This document shows positions 56,905 through 64,000 of a stretch of DNA of 64,000 nucleotides, piece by piece. Positions within the stretch are counted from its first letter, which is position 1, and each line of letters opens with the position of its first letter. A program made the translations under genes and the position numbers. The notes under the pieces were generated by a model. That model was given only the letters and a program-made list of their open reading frames with translations, ran no database searches and was not told the DNA's origin. Source of the DNA: Janthinobacterium sp. 344 (GTDB lineage: Bacteria; Pseudomonadota; Gammaproteobacteria; Burkholderiales; Burkholderiaceae_D); contig NZ_FOKL01000011.1 in assembly GCF_900112025.1 (NCBI RefSeq), positions 141,901 through 205,900 of the forward strand, in the 5' to 3' direction.

Positions 56905-58410
56905 CTAATCCGGGAAGCGTTGGTTCAACGCCAGCGCTTCGTCCAGGTTCGCAATCAGCAATTCCACATACTGCGGATCGAGGTGGCTGCCGCTCACTTC
57001 GCGCAGGTAGCCAACCACGCGTTCCAGGGGCCAGGCGTCCTTGTAGCAGCGCTTGTGCATGAGGGCGTCGAAGACGTCGGCCACGGCGGCGATGCGCGCG
57101 TATTTGTGGATGTTCTCGCCGACCAGCCCTTGCGGATAGCCGCTGCCATCGTATTTTTCATGGTGCTGGTGGGCGATCACGGCGGCCGCCTTCAGGAGCG
57201 GGCGCTGCGAGCCGTCCAAGATGGACATGCCCACCGTCGGATGCTGCTTCATGATTTCCCACTCGGCCGCGTCGAGCTTGCCCGGTTTCAGCAGCACGGC
57301 GTCGGGCGTGGAAATCTTGCCGATGTCGTGCATGGGCGCCGCGTGGCGCAGCACCATGGTTTCTTCTTCCGACATGCCGGACGCCTGCGCCAGCAGCTGG
57401 CACACTTCGGCCATGCGGCGCACGTGGTTGCCACCCTCGTGCGAGCGCGATTCGACCACGTCGCCCAGGCGCAGGATCAATTCGGCCTGGGTATCGGTGA
57501 TTTCCTGCGTCAGCAGGATGTTGTCGAAGGCGATGGCCACGCCCGAGCAGAATACTTCCAGCAACTGCGCGTCGAGGTCGGAAATTTCTTCCACGCCCTT
57601 CAATACCAGCAGGGAGGCCTTGCCGCTGCTGTTGGGGAAATAGCCGACATAGGTGTCGCCATGCAGGCGCGAGATTTTATTGCTCTTCGCATGGTCCAGC
57701 TGCGACAGCAGGGAAGGGCTGAGGATGCCGTCGTCCGTGTCGCCGATCTGCGCGAGGATTTCATAGTCCTGCTCGCCAGAGATGGCGCTGGCGCCGCGCA
57801 GGCGCAACAGCATGCTCGTTTCCAGGCGCAGCAGGGCGACGACTTGCTGCAGCAGCCCGCTGGCGAAGTCGCGCAGGTTGCGCTGCTTGAAAATGTGCGC
57901 CGAGGCGGCGATGACGCGCTCGAGGCCTTCGCGGTAATGCAGCTGGGCCAGGCGCGCCTCTTCCACTTTCATGATGTCGCGGTAGGCGCGCAGGGCGGCG
58001 AAGGTGGTGGTGAACAGCTTGGTGCGGTCGAGTTCGGTCTTTTCCTTGTAGTCGTTGATGTCGTAGTTGACGATCACGCGCTCTTCCGGCGCCTGGCCCG
58101 GCTGGCCCGTGCGCAGGACGATGCGCGTGAACTGGTTGCCCAGGTCTTCGCGCATCCAGCGCGCCACTTCCAGGCCACTGTCTTCGCGCTCCATCACCAC
58201 GTCCAGGAAGACGAGGGCGATGCCGGACTCGCGCGCCAGCACCTGCTTGGCTTCGGCGCCGCTGTAGGCATGCACGAAACTGAGCGCCCGGCCTTCCAGG
58301 CGGAAACGGCTCAACGTCAGCTTGGTAATGTCATGGATGTCGGGTTCATCATCGACGAGCAGGACTTTCCAGGGAGGTAACTTGGGCGATGCTGAAGACA
58401 AGAATGACAT
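56905..58410 (-). CDS. REC-DUF3369-HD-GYP cyclic-di-GMP phosphodiesterase
   Basis: This 501-residue response regulator has a receiver domain (WKVLLVDDEPDIHDITKLTL; phosphoacceptor Asp70 in ALVFLDVVMERE), a DUF3369/GAF-like middle (about residues 145-305) and an HD-GYP domain (about 310-490). HAAPMHDIGKISTPDAVLLK gives the HD metal residues and HHEKYDGSGYPQGL the GYP motif, here GSGYP. HD-GYP enzymes hydrolyse cyclic-di-GMP to GMP. The start at 58410 gives a normal REC N-terminus; the frame is open from a TTG at 58446. It faces the double-GAF kinase across the repeat array, and that kinase is a plausible partner. Confidence 0.92.
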   Translation of the reverse strand: MSFLSSASPKLPPWKVLLVDDEPDIHDITKLTLSRFRLEGRALSFVHAYSGAEAKQVLARESGIALVFLDVVMEREDSGLEVARWMREDLGNQFTRIVLRTGQPGQAPEERVIVNYDINDYKEKTELDRTKLFTTTFAALRAYRDIMKVEEARLAQLHYREGLERVIAASAHIFKQRNLRDFASGLLQQVVALLRLETSMLLRLRGASAISGEQDYEILAQIGDTDDGILSPSLLSQLDHAKSNKISRLHGDTYVGYFPNSSGKASLLVLKGVEEISDLDAQLLEVFCSGVAIAFDNILLTQEITDTQAELILRLGDVVESRSHEGGNHVRRMAEVCQLLAQASGMSEEETMVLRHAAPMHDIGKISTPDAVLLKPGKLDAAEWEIMKQHPTVGMSILDGSQRPLLKAAAVIAHQHHEKYDGSGYPQGLVGENIHKYARIAAVADVFDALMHKRCYKDAWPLERVVGYLREVSGSHLDPQYVELLIANLDEALALNQRFPD

Positions 58411-58847
58411 AAGGGCGAGTTCCGCTAAAAGGCATAACTGACGCAATGCTAAGACGCCCGCGCCAGGAGTTCCTGTGCGCCGCTAACGGCGTTGCGCGTT
58501 TTTTCGGCGCAGTTTGTCGATTGTAGACCGACAGCCAAGTATTAACAATAAGCAATAATAATTGACGTAATTCATGCAACATGCATGTCAAGAAAGTACT
58601 TTAAATTGTCCGCGCGTGTCACTACGTATACTTTATCGCTTAGGCAACTATATTTTCAAGACAATACTTTGTTTTAATTAATATTGCTAATGAATCCGCA
58701 AAAAAACTGCGGCCGCAAGCGCCGGTGAACGGCGGCGAAAGAACGTAACAAGGTATGAATTTCGCTTCCCAAGCGGGCACTTGACGTTATATTGAATGGA
58801 TATCAGGGGGCTAGTGCGCCCACCCTGTTCATGAAAGGAAGAACATC
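58411..58847. other. 437-base intergenic region between divergent genes
   Basis: This region separates the HD-GYP gene (minus) from the first DUF3016 gene (plus). The part around 58530-58710 is AT-rich. TTGACG at 58782 and TATATTGAA near 58789 lie before the DUF3016 gene, and TATATTGAA recurs at 59411 before its paralogue. No further gene was recognised. Confidence 0.55.
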
Positions 58848-59354
58848 ATGCAAAAGAAGAAATCGACGCGGGTCCTGCTGGCTGCCCTGGCCCTGTTGGC
58901 CAGCACCGCCGCCTGGGCGGGAACGGAGGTGCGTTTCGATAAACCGGAACGCTTTACGGATTTGCCATTCGACCAGCGCGAGCGCGAGCAAGTCCTGAAG
59001 GACTTGAGCCAGCATTTCGAGAAACTGGGCGAGTCGCTCAAGCCCGAGCAGACCTTGAAAATCGCTGTCACGGATGTGGACCTGGCGGGGCGCGAGGAAC
59101 CGCGCATGCATGGTGCGAATGCCTTGCGCGTGCTGAATGGCCGCGCCGACTGGCCGCGCATGAGCCTGCACTATGTGCTGGAGCAGGATGGCAAGGTGAT
59201 CAGTAGCGGCGATGCCGACTTGTCCGATATGTCGTACATGAGCCGCATCAACCGCTATGCCGGCGATACGCGGCTGCGCTATGAGAAGCTGATGATCGAC
59301 GACTGGTTTGCGAAGACCTTTGGCACGCAGGCGAAACGCCAGGCGCGCAAATAA
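58848..59354 (+). CDS. DUF3016 secreted protein, copy 1
   Basis: This 168-residue protein has a signal peptide (KSTRVLLAALALLASTAAWA) and a DUF3016 domain (TEVRFDKPERFTDLPFDQRE, LKIAVTDVDLAGREEPRM, WPRMSLHYVLEQDGKVISSG, YEKLMIDDWFAKTFG). It is probably periplasmic; the domain function is unknown. GAAAGGAAGAACATC before the ATG is a good ribosome site. The neighbouring gene at 59488 is a close paralogue, so the two came from a tandem duplication. Confidence 0.9.
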   Translation: MQKKKSTRVLLAALALLASTAAWAGTEVRFDKPERFTDLPFDQREREQVLKDLSQHFEKLGESLKPEQTLKIAVTDVDLAGREEPRMHGANALRVLNGRADWPRMSLHYVLEQDGKVISSGDADLSDMSYMSRINRYAGDTRLRYEKLMIDDWFAKTFGTQAKRQARK

Positions 59355-59422
59355 GTCAGCCACGGCGCACGCCGTGCGCTGTATTGCGCTCCAGAAATTT
59401 TCTCTTCAGGCTATATTGAAGC

Positions 59423-59459
59423 CAGGCACTGCAATGAATGGCATTGCAGTCACTGCCTG
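59423..59459 (+). promoter_or_regulatory. leader hairpin between the two DUF3016 genes
   Basis: CAGGCACTGCAATG at 59423-59436 pairs with CATTGCAG-TCAC-TGCCTG at 59442-59459, a 14-pair stem with a four-base bulge. It sits 28 bases before the second DUF3016 start, between TATATTGAA and the ribosome site. It could stabilise the message or act as an attenuator; no T run follows. Confidence 0.5.
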
Positions 59460-59487
59460 TGAGTCAGTCTTTCTGAAAGGGATGAAT

Positions 59488-60027
59488 ATGCGTATTTCCA
59501 AGGCGACGAAAACATGGGTCGCGGCGTTGGCGCTGCTTGCCAGCAGCAGCGCCTGGGCCGGTGTGCAAGTCAATTTCAGCAAGCCCGATGATTATTCGGA
59601 CATGCCGTTCAGCACGCGCGACCGCGAGCAAATCCTGGCGGGACTGGCGGAGCATTTCCAGTTGCTGGGCAAGGGCTTGCGTCCGGGGCAGGATTTGCAG
59701 ATCGAGGTCACGGATGTCGATCTGGCTGGCCGTGAAGATCCGATGCGCCGCGGCACCATGGACGTGCGCGTCATGGATGGCCGTACCGACTGGCCGCGCA
59801 TGCGCCTGCGCTATGTGCTGGAACAGGACGGCAAGGTGATCGCCAGCGGCAATGCGGCCCTGTCCGATATGTCGTATTTGCAGCGCATCAACCGCTATTC
59901 CAGCAGCGACGCGCTGCGCTATGAAAAAAAGATGATCGACGACTGGTTTGAAAATACCTTTGGCATCAAGCCCACGGGCCGCAGCAAGCCCGTCATGACC
60001 TTGCAGTCGCACGTGCGACGCCGCTAA
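59488..60027 (+). CDS. DUF3016 secreted protein, copy 2
   Basis: This 179-residue paralogue of the preceding gene has a signal peptide (KTWVAALALLASSSAWA) and the same DUF3016 blocks (VQVNFSKPDDYSDMPFSTRD, IEVTDVDLAGREDPMRRG, WPRMRLRYVLEQDGKVIASG, YEKKMIDDWFENTFGIK) plus a longer basic tail. The ATG at 59488 is seven bases after AAAGG; an ATG two codons upstream is also possible. Its stop is directly against the stop of the convergent gene at 60028. Confidence 0.9.
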   Translation: MRISKATKTWVAALALLASSSAWAGVQVNFSKPDDYSDMPFSTRDREQILAGLAEHFQLLGKGLRPGQDLQIEVTDVDLAGREDPMRRGTMDVRVMDGRTDWPRMRLRYVLEQDGKVIASGNAALSDMSYLQRINRYSSSDALRYEKKMIDDWFENTFGIKPTGRSKPVMTLQSHVRRR

Positions 60028-60813
60028 TCAACGCAAATAAGCCTGTTCGATGCGTTCCAGCTGGCCGTTGTGGCGCAGTGCCAGCAAGGCGGCATTCATC
60101 TGTTCGATGAAGTCCGCCTTGTAGGCCGGCACGTTGCGTGCGCTGTAGGCGATATACGTCGCTTCGGACGACAGTTCCAGCACTTCGCGCAAGTGAAAGC
60201 CGTAGTGCGCGAGTTGACCCTGCAACTGGCGTGCCGTGTGGCGCGCCGCGCCACGGTCGCTGGCGTAGCAATCGATGCGCCGCAAGGCCAGCTTCTTCAG
60301 GTTGGCTTCATTGCCCTTGGCCGCTTCCAGGTGCAGCAGCCCCTGGCGCGCCGGCGCCATCAGTTTTTCCGAGAGCAGGAAACCCGTGTTGACGCCGATG
60401 GTCAGGCCCGCGAAGTCATCGGGAAAATGCGTGCGCGCCGTGCGCATCACGGCATCGTGGCAAAACAGCACCACCGATTCGCGGTACAGCACGGCGGAAT
60501 ACGGCTGCACGTAGGCGCGTTCCGTTTTGCGTCCGGGTGGGAACAGGCCGAAGACGAGGCCTTTTTCCAGCGCGTCGAGTCCCCGTTTCCAGGGGCGCGG
60601 CTGCAAGTCCAGCCGGTAGCCGGGCATCTTGCTGGCCGCCGCGCGCAGGATGTCGAGGTACATGCCTTTGAAGACGCCGTTTTCCACATAGCTGTAGGGC
60701 GCATAGTCGTCATCGCCGTACAGGATGACGGTTTGCGGCGCCGCCCACGCGGACGGCAGCAATCCCAGCAGCGCCAGGCTGAGGCACAGTCTTGCCCTTA
60801 TCGGTGATCGCAT
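60028..60813 (-). CDS. periplasmic amino-acid-type substrate-binding protein
   Basis: This 261-residue exported protein belongs to the SBP family 3 fold: signal peptide (RARLCLSLALLGLLPSAWA), then LYGDDDYAPYSYVENGVFKG, MYLDILRAAASKMPGYRLDL, RGLDALEKGLVFGLFPPGRK, FAGLTIGVNTGFLLSEKL and LALRRIDCYASDRGAAR. It is shorter than many transport receptors and has no permease or ATPase gene next to it. It may therefore sense or scavenge a small ligand on its own. The ligand is unknown. The ATG at 60813 is well placed for the signal peptide. Confidence 0.87.
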   Translation of the reverse strand: MRSPIRARLCLSLALLGLLPSAWAAPQTVILYGDDDYAPYSYVENGVFKGMYLDILRAAASKMPGYRLDLQPRPWKRGLDALEKGLVFGLFPPGRKTERAYVQPYSAVLYRESVVLFCHDAVMRTARTHFPDDFAGLTIGVNTGFLLSEKLMAPARQGLLHLEAAKGNEANLKKLALRRIDCYASDRGAARHTARQLQGQLAHYGFHLREVLELSSEATYIAYSARNVPAYKADFIEQMNAALLALRHNGQLERIEQAYLR

Positions 60814-60873
60814 GCCGCTCCAGAATTAATTATCTTCCTGGCAAGCATACAGCATGGCCGCATGGCGGCCCGC

Positions 60874-61317
60874 TTAATCGATCCAGTTCACCTGCGGGAA
60901 CTTGCTGCCGAACTCTTCCGGCATGGGCACGACCTGGCTGCGCTTGTAGTTGAAAAACACAAAGCCGGACTTGGCCATGGCAATCAGCGTGTTGTCACGC
61001 GGACGCGTGATGCGAAAGGTGATGTCGCCGCCGTACTTGTTGAAATCCATGACGCCCACTTCGAACAGCAGCTGGTCGCGCGCATGCGCTTCGGCGCGGT
61101 AGGTAGTGGCCAGGTCGGTGACGATGATGCCGGTGCCGTCCGCTTCAATGTCGCGCACGCCGAATTCGAACAGGAAGCGCGCGCGCGCCTCGGAAATCAT
61201 GGAAATCATGGAATCGTTGCCGAGGTGGTTGCCGGCATTGATATCGGTCGTGCGTACCGTCAGTTGCGAGGAATAGCAGTACTGGTCTTCAGGAAATTCA
61301 AGTTTCAAACGGGCCAT
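60874..61317 (-). CDS. acyl-CoA thioesterase family (hotdog fold) protein
   Basis: This 147-residue hotdog-fold protein matches 4-hydroxybenzoyl-CoA-type thioesterases: YSSQLTVRTTDINAGNHLGN with the catalytic-type aspartate, SEARARFLFEFGV, ATTYRAEAHARDQLLFEVGV and LIAMAKSGFVFFNYKRSQVV. Such enzymes hydrolyse acyl-CoA thioesters in the cytoplasm. The ATG at 61317 follows AAGAGAACACC; the frame is open to 61362 without a better site. Substrate unknown. Confidence 0.88.
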   Translation of the reverse strand: MARLKLEFPEDQYCYSSQLTVRTTDINAGNHLGNDSMISMISEARARFLFEFGVRDIEADGTGIIVTDLATTYRAEAHARDQLLFEVGVMDFNKYGGDITFRITRPRDNTLIAMAKSGFVFFNYKRSQVVPMPEEFGSKFPQVNWID

Positions 61318-61389
61318 GGTGTTCTCTTGAGCTGGGGCGCAGGGCGCGGCGGAAAAAGCCAATTCTAGCCGCTTCCCCGCGCCCCGTCG

Positions 61390-61409
61390 AAAAACGCCCC
61401 CTCAGGCGT
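61390..61409 (-). terminator. terminator after the sugar dehydrogenase gene
   Basis: On the minus strand ACGCC-TGAGGG-GGCGT is followed directly by a short T run. It lies about 30 bases after the stop of the gene ending at 61436. The stem is only five pairs. Confidence 0.45.
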
Positions 61410-61435
61410 GCGCGGCCACGCCTGCTTGCGCACGC

Positions 61436-62896
61436 TTACTTGCGTACAATCCGGTAGACCTTGCCCGTGCCGCTCAGCATGTACAGCTCGTTTTGCGCAT
61501 CTTGCCCGAAGGAGACGATATTGCCCACGTTGGCGATGCCCCAGTCCGTCACGGCGGAGGCCGCGCCATTGCTGTAGCTGAAACTTTTCAGCCAGCCGCT
61601 GCAGTAGTCGGAATACAGGTATTGGCCCGCTAGTTCCGGCAGGGCCGCGCCACGGTACACATAGCCGCCCGTGATGGAGCAGCCGCCCGCGCTGTCATGG
61701 CCGTACTCGATGACGGGCAGCACCAGGCCCGCCTGGTTGCAGCTGGCGCTGTTGTAGCACTGCGTGCCTTCCATGATGTTCCAGCCGTAATTGTTGCCGG
61801 CCTGGCCCACGGGGCGCACGTCGACTTCCTCCCGGTTGGCCTGGCCCACGTCGGCGATGTACAGCAGCTGGGCCGGCACGTCGAAGGCGTAGCGCCACGG
61901 GTTGCGCAAACCATACGCCCAGATTTCAGGCCGCCCGCCTGCCGTGGCAAACGGGTTGCCCGGCGGAATGGCATACGGCTGGGCCACCGTGCTGGCATTG
62001 ACGTCCAGGCGCAGCAACTTGCCCAGCAGCACATTCGTGTTTTGCGCATTGCCGGGCGGATCACCGCCGCTGCCGCCATCGCCCGTGCCCGCATACAGGT
62101 AGCCATCCGGGCCAAAGCTGAGCAGGCCGCCATTGTGGTTGCTGAACGTGGGGTGGGGGATGGTGAGTACCGTCAGCGCGGACAGGGGATCGGCCACGTT
62201 GGCGTTGCCGGCCGACACTTGCCGCCGCTCGATGACGATATCGCCCGCCAGGTTGGTGTAATAAAGGAAGAAATAGCCATTGCTCGCGTATTGCGGATGG
62301 AAGGCCAGCGACAGCAAGCCCCGTTCGCCGATGACGGTGGTCAGGCTGCTGATGTCGAGGAAGGGCGTGGCCAGCAGGCTGCCGTTCTGCATCACGCGGA
62401 TGCGCCCGGGGCGCTCGAGGATGAACAAACGGCTGTCGCCGGGCGGCGCCGTGAGGAAGGTGGGCGTGGCCAGGCCGGACGCCACTTCCTGCAGGGCCAG
62501 GGCCAGCGGCGCCGTGGCCGCATACGCGACGCTGGCGCCGGCCGTGGCGCCGGCGTTCACTTGCACCTGCTGCGTCACGGGCGTGGGCACCAGGCGGATC
62601 GTGCCCGTGCCAGTTCCTTGTAGGACGCTGGCGGCGCTGACGCTGTACGCGCCCGGCGCCAGGCTGTCCAGGGTGCTTGAGCCCGTCAATGTCTTGCTGT
62701 ACGACGCGGGGCCGGTGACTGTCACGGCAGCGGCCAGGCCGGCCGGCAAGCCGCTGATCGTCACGTTCAGGCTGCCCGTGCCGGCGCCCGGCGGATGATG
62801 GTCGTGGCCGCCGCCACAGGCTGCAAGCAGGCCCAGGCAGCAGGCCAGCAGCAGGGCCATCCAGGTGGGGGAACGCGGGTGAAGTAGCTTGCGCAT
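61436..62896 (-). CDS. PQQ-dependent sugar dehydrogenase-like lipoprotein
   Basis: This 486-residue protein has a lipoprotein signal with lipobox LLAAC followed by GGGHDHHPPG. A small immunoglobulin-like region comes next (SLNVTISGLPAGLAAAVTVT), then a six-blade propeller of the glucose/sorbosone dehydrogenase family (about residues 150-486). The propeller shows VASGLATPTFLTAPPGDSRL, ERGLLSLAFHPQYASNGYFF, FSNHNGGLLSFGPDGYLYAG, RNPWRYAFDVPAQLLYIADV and GNNYGWNIMEGTQCYNSASC. The family oxidises sugars with PQQ in the periplasm, though many members have untested substrates. The ATG at 62896 follows CAGGAGACCGAC. It is divergent from the frmA-type gene. Confidence 0.9.
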   Translation of the reverse strand: MRKLLHPRSPTWMALLLACCLGLLAACGGGHDHHPPGAGTGSLNVTISGLPAGLAAAVTVTGPASYSKTLTGSSTLDSLAPGAYSVSAASVLQGTGTGTIRLVPTPVTQQVQVNAGATAGASVAYAATAPLALALQEVASGLATPTFLTAPPGDSRLFILERPGRIRVMQNGSLLATPFLDISSLTTVIGERGLLSLAFHPQYASNGYFFLYYTNLAGDIVIERRQVSAGNANVADPLSALTVLTIPHPTFSNHNGGLLSFGPDGYLYAGTGDGGSGGDPPGNAQNTNVLLGKLLRLDVNASTVAQPYAIPPGNPFATAGGRPEIWAYGLRNPWRYAFDVPAQLLYIADVGQANREEVDVRPVGQAGNNYGWNIMEGTQCYNSASCNQAGLVLPVIEYGHDSAGGCSITGGYVYRGAALPELAGQYLYSDYCSGWLKSFSYSNGAASAVTDWGIANVGNIVSFGQDAQNELYMLSGTGKVYRIVRK

Positions 62897-63174
62897 GTCG
62901 GTCTCCTGCGGGAAGGACGAATGGCGGGGCGAATCATTCGGAGGTCGTATGCCGAGAATGCGCGTATTGGAACTGGCAAGATTGAGTTGGCGCAAGCGGA
63001 CATCGCACGGATGCAGCATACGCTGCGTGGACGCGGCGTTTCCGTGCGCTGCTGCACGCTGTGGCGGCATCGGACAAATGCGCCGCGTTTTCAGACAAGC
63101 GCGGGGCCAACCGCTCCACCACGCCCGCGGGCGCACGATAATGGCGCATCTGAAACCGAGCAGGAATACCTCAC

Positions 63175-64000
63175 ATGAAAACCAAAGCCGCGATTGCCTG
63201 GAAGGCGGGCGCCCCGCTGACCATCGAAGAAGTCGACCTGGCCGGCCCGCGCGCCGGCGAAGTGCTGGTCGAGCTGAAAGCCACGGGCATCTGCCACACG
63301 GATTACTACACGCTCTCCGGCGCCGATCCGGAGGGTATCTTCCCCGCCATCCTCGGCCATGAAGGCGCCGGCGTCGTCGTCGACGTGGGCCCGGGCGTGA
63401 CGACCCTGAAAAAGGATGACCACGTCATCCCCCTGTACACGCCGGAATGCCGCCAATGCAAATTCTGCCTGTCGCAAAAGACGAACCTGTGCCAGGCCAT
63501 CCGCTCCACCCAGGGGCGCGGCCTGATGCCGGACGCCACCAGCCGTTTTTCGCTGAACGGCCAGCCGCTGTTCCACTACATGGGCACGTCCACCTTTTCC
63601 AATTACATCGTCGTGCCGGAAATCGCGCTCGCCAAGATCCGTGAAGACGCGCCGTTCGACAAGGTCTGCTACATCGGCTGCGGCGTGACGACGGGCGTGG
63701 GCGCCGTCTTGTTCTCGGCCAAGGTCGAGGCGGGCGCCAACGTGGCCGTGTTCGGCCTGGGCGGCATCGGCCTGAACGTGATCCAGGCGGCGAAGATGGT
63801 CGGCGCCGATAAAATCATCGGCATCGACATCAACCCGGCGCGCCAGGCCATCGCGCGCAAGTTCGGCATGACGCATTTCATCAATCCGAACGAGGTGGAG
63901 AACGTCGTCGACGCCATCGTGCAGCTGACGGACGGCGGCGCCGATTATTCGTTTGAATGCGTGGGCAACACCACGCTGATGCGCCAGGCGCTCGAGTGCA
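63175..64000 (+). CDS. frmA: S-(hydroxymethyl)glutathione dehydrogenase / class III alcohol dehydrogenase (5' part)
   Basis: The first 275 codons are present; the gene runs off the window. The enzyme oxidises the glutathione adduct of formaldehyde with NAD and also reduces S-nitrosoglutathione. Marks are the catalytic zinc site GICHTDYYTLSG and GHEGAG, the structural zinc loop CRQCKFCLSQKTNLC (four cysteines), TRF-type region RGLMPDATSRFSLNGQPLFH, CYIGCGVTTGVGAVL and the NAD site VFGLGGIGLNVIQAAK. The ATG at 63175 has GCAGGAATACCTCAC before it. An frmR repressor gene is not adjacent upstream. Confidence 0.96.
   Translation, partial: MKTKAAIAWKAGAPLTIEEVDLAGPRAGEVLVELKATGICHTDYYTLSGADPEGIFPAILGHEGAGVVVDVGPGVTTLKKDDHVIPLYTPECRQCKFCLSQKTNLCQAIRSTQGRGLMPDATSRFSLNGQPLFHYMGTSTFSNYIVVPEIALAKIREDAPFDKVCYIGCGVTTGVGAVLFSAKVEAGANVAVFGLGGIGLNVIQAAKMVGADKIIGIDINPARQAIARKFGMTHFINPNEVENVVDAIVQLTDGGADYSFECVGNTTLMRQALEC

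Overview
This is a GC-rich window densely packed with genes on both strands. The gene set points to a betaproteobacterium of the family Oxalobacteraceae, most like Janthinobacterium, Duganella or Massilia: a PhaM-like polyhydroxyalkanoate granule protein, czcICBA-type metal efflux, DUF3108 and DUF3016 proteins, a PEP-CTERM protein, and many cyclic-di-GMP and two-component proteins. That assignment is inference from gene content; there is no rRNA or other marker in the window. No tRNA, rRNA, CRISPR array, prophage or intact insertion sequence was seen.

Layout. 1-2136: end of a spore-coat-U type chaperone/usher pilus locus. 2390-9799: an HxlR regulator, a CHRD lipoprotein, an AEC transporter followed by a 143-bp tandem array, a paiB-osmC pair divergent from a MocR regulator, tag, and an mnmC with a degenerate first domain. 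10030-14569: a family 2A encapsulin sulfur nanocompartment locus (rhodanese, serine O-acetyltransferase, small XRE regulator, encapsulin shell, cysteine desulfurase cargo). 14742-20269: a sensorless histidine kinase with a REC-TPR partner, a small protein, a PhaM-like protein and two DUF3108 proteins. 20551-25500: an MksF-MksE-MksB-like condensin operon running by overlap into a DUF4424 gene. 26538-30547: hypothetical secreted and membrane proteins and an S9 peptidase. 31371-37786: tamB and tamA on the minus strand. 37924-45131: queC, a sterol desaturase-like enzyme, an AraC regulator, a CHASE-PAS-GAF-GGDEF cyclase and a PEP-CTERM protein. 46130-52242: czcI-czcC-czcB-czcA on the minus strand. 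52285-58410: a MORN-repeat C13 peptidase, a double-GAF histidine kinase, a 228-bp tandem repeat array and a REC/HD-GYP phosphodiesterase. 58848-64000: twin DUF3016 proteins, a periplasmic binding protein, a thioesterase, a PQQ-type sugar dehydrogenase lipoprotein and the start of a class III alcohol dehydrogenase.

The most notable system is the encapsulin locus. Its enzymes make O-acetylserine, carry sulfane sulfur and take sulfur from cysteine, around a predicted protein shell. The same 11-base motif (ATTTGTTTTCC) lies upstream of the first gene and of the shell gene, and a tiny HTH regulator sits inside the operon. Other points of interest are the MksBEF-like condensin without a nuclease partner, the MORN-C13 protease, the decayed methyltransferase half of MnmC, and several repeat families: a GGGGTCAGACCC inverted repeat, about 120-bp palindromes with a GTAC-N4-GTAC core, and two tandem arrays. 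In the 143-bp array every base change between copies is synonymous.
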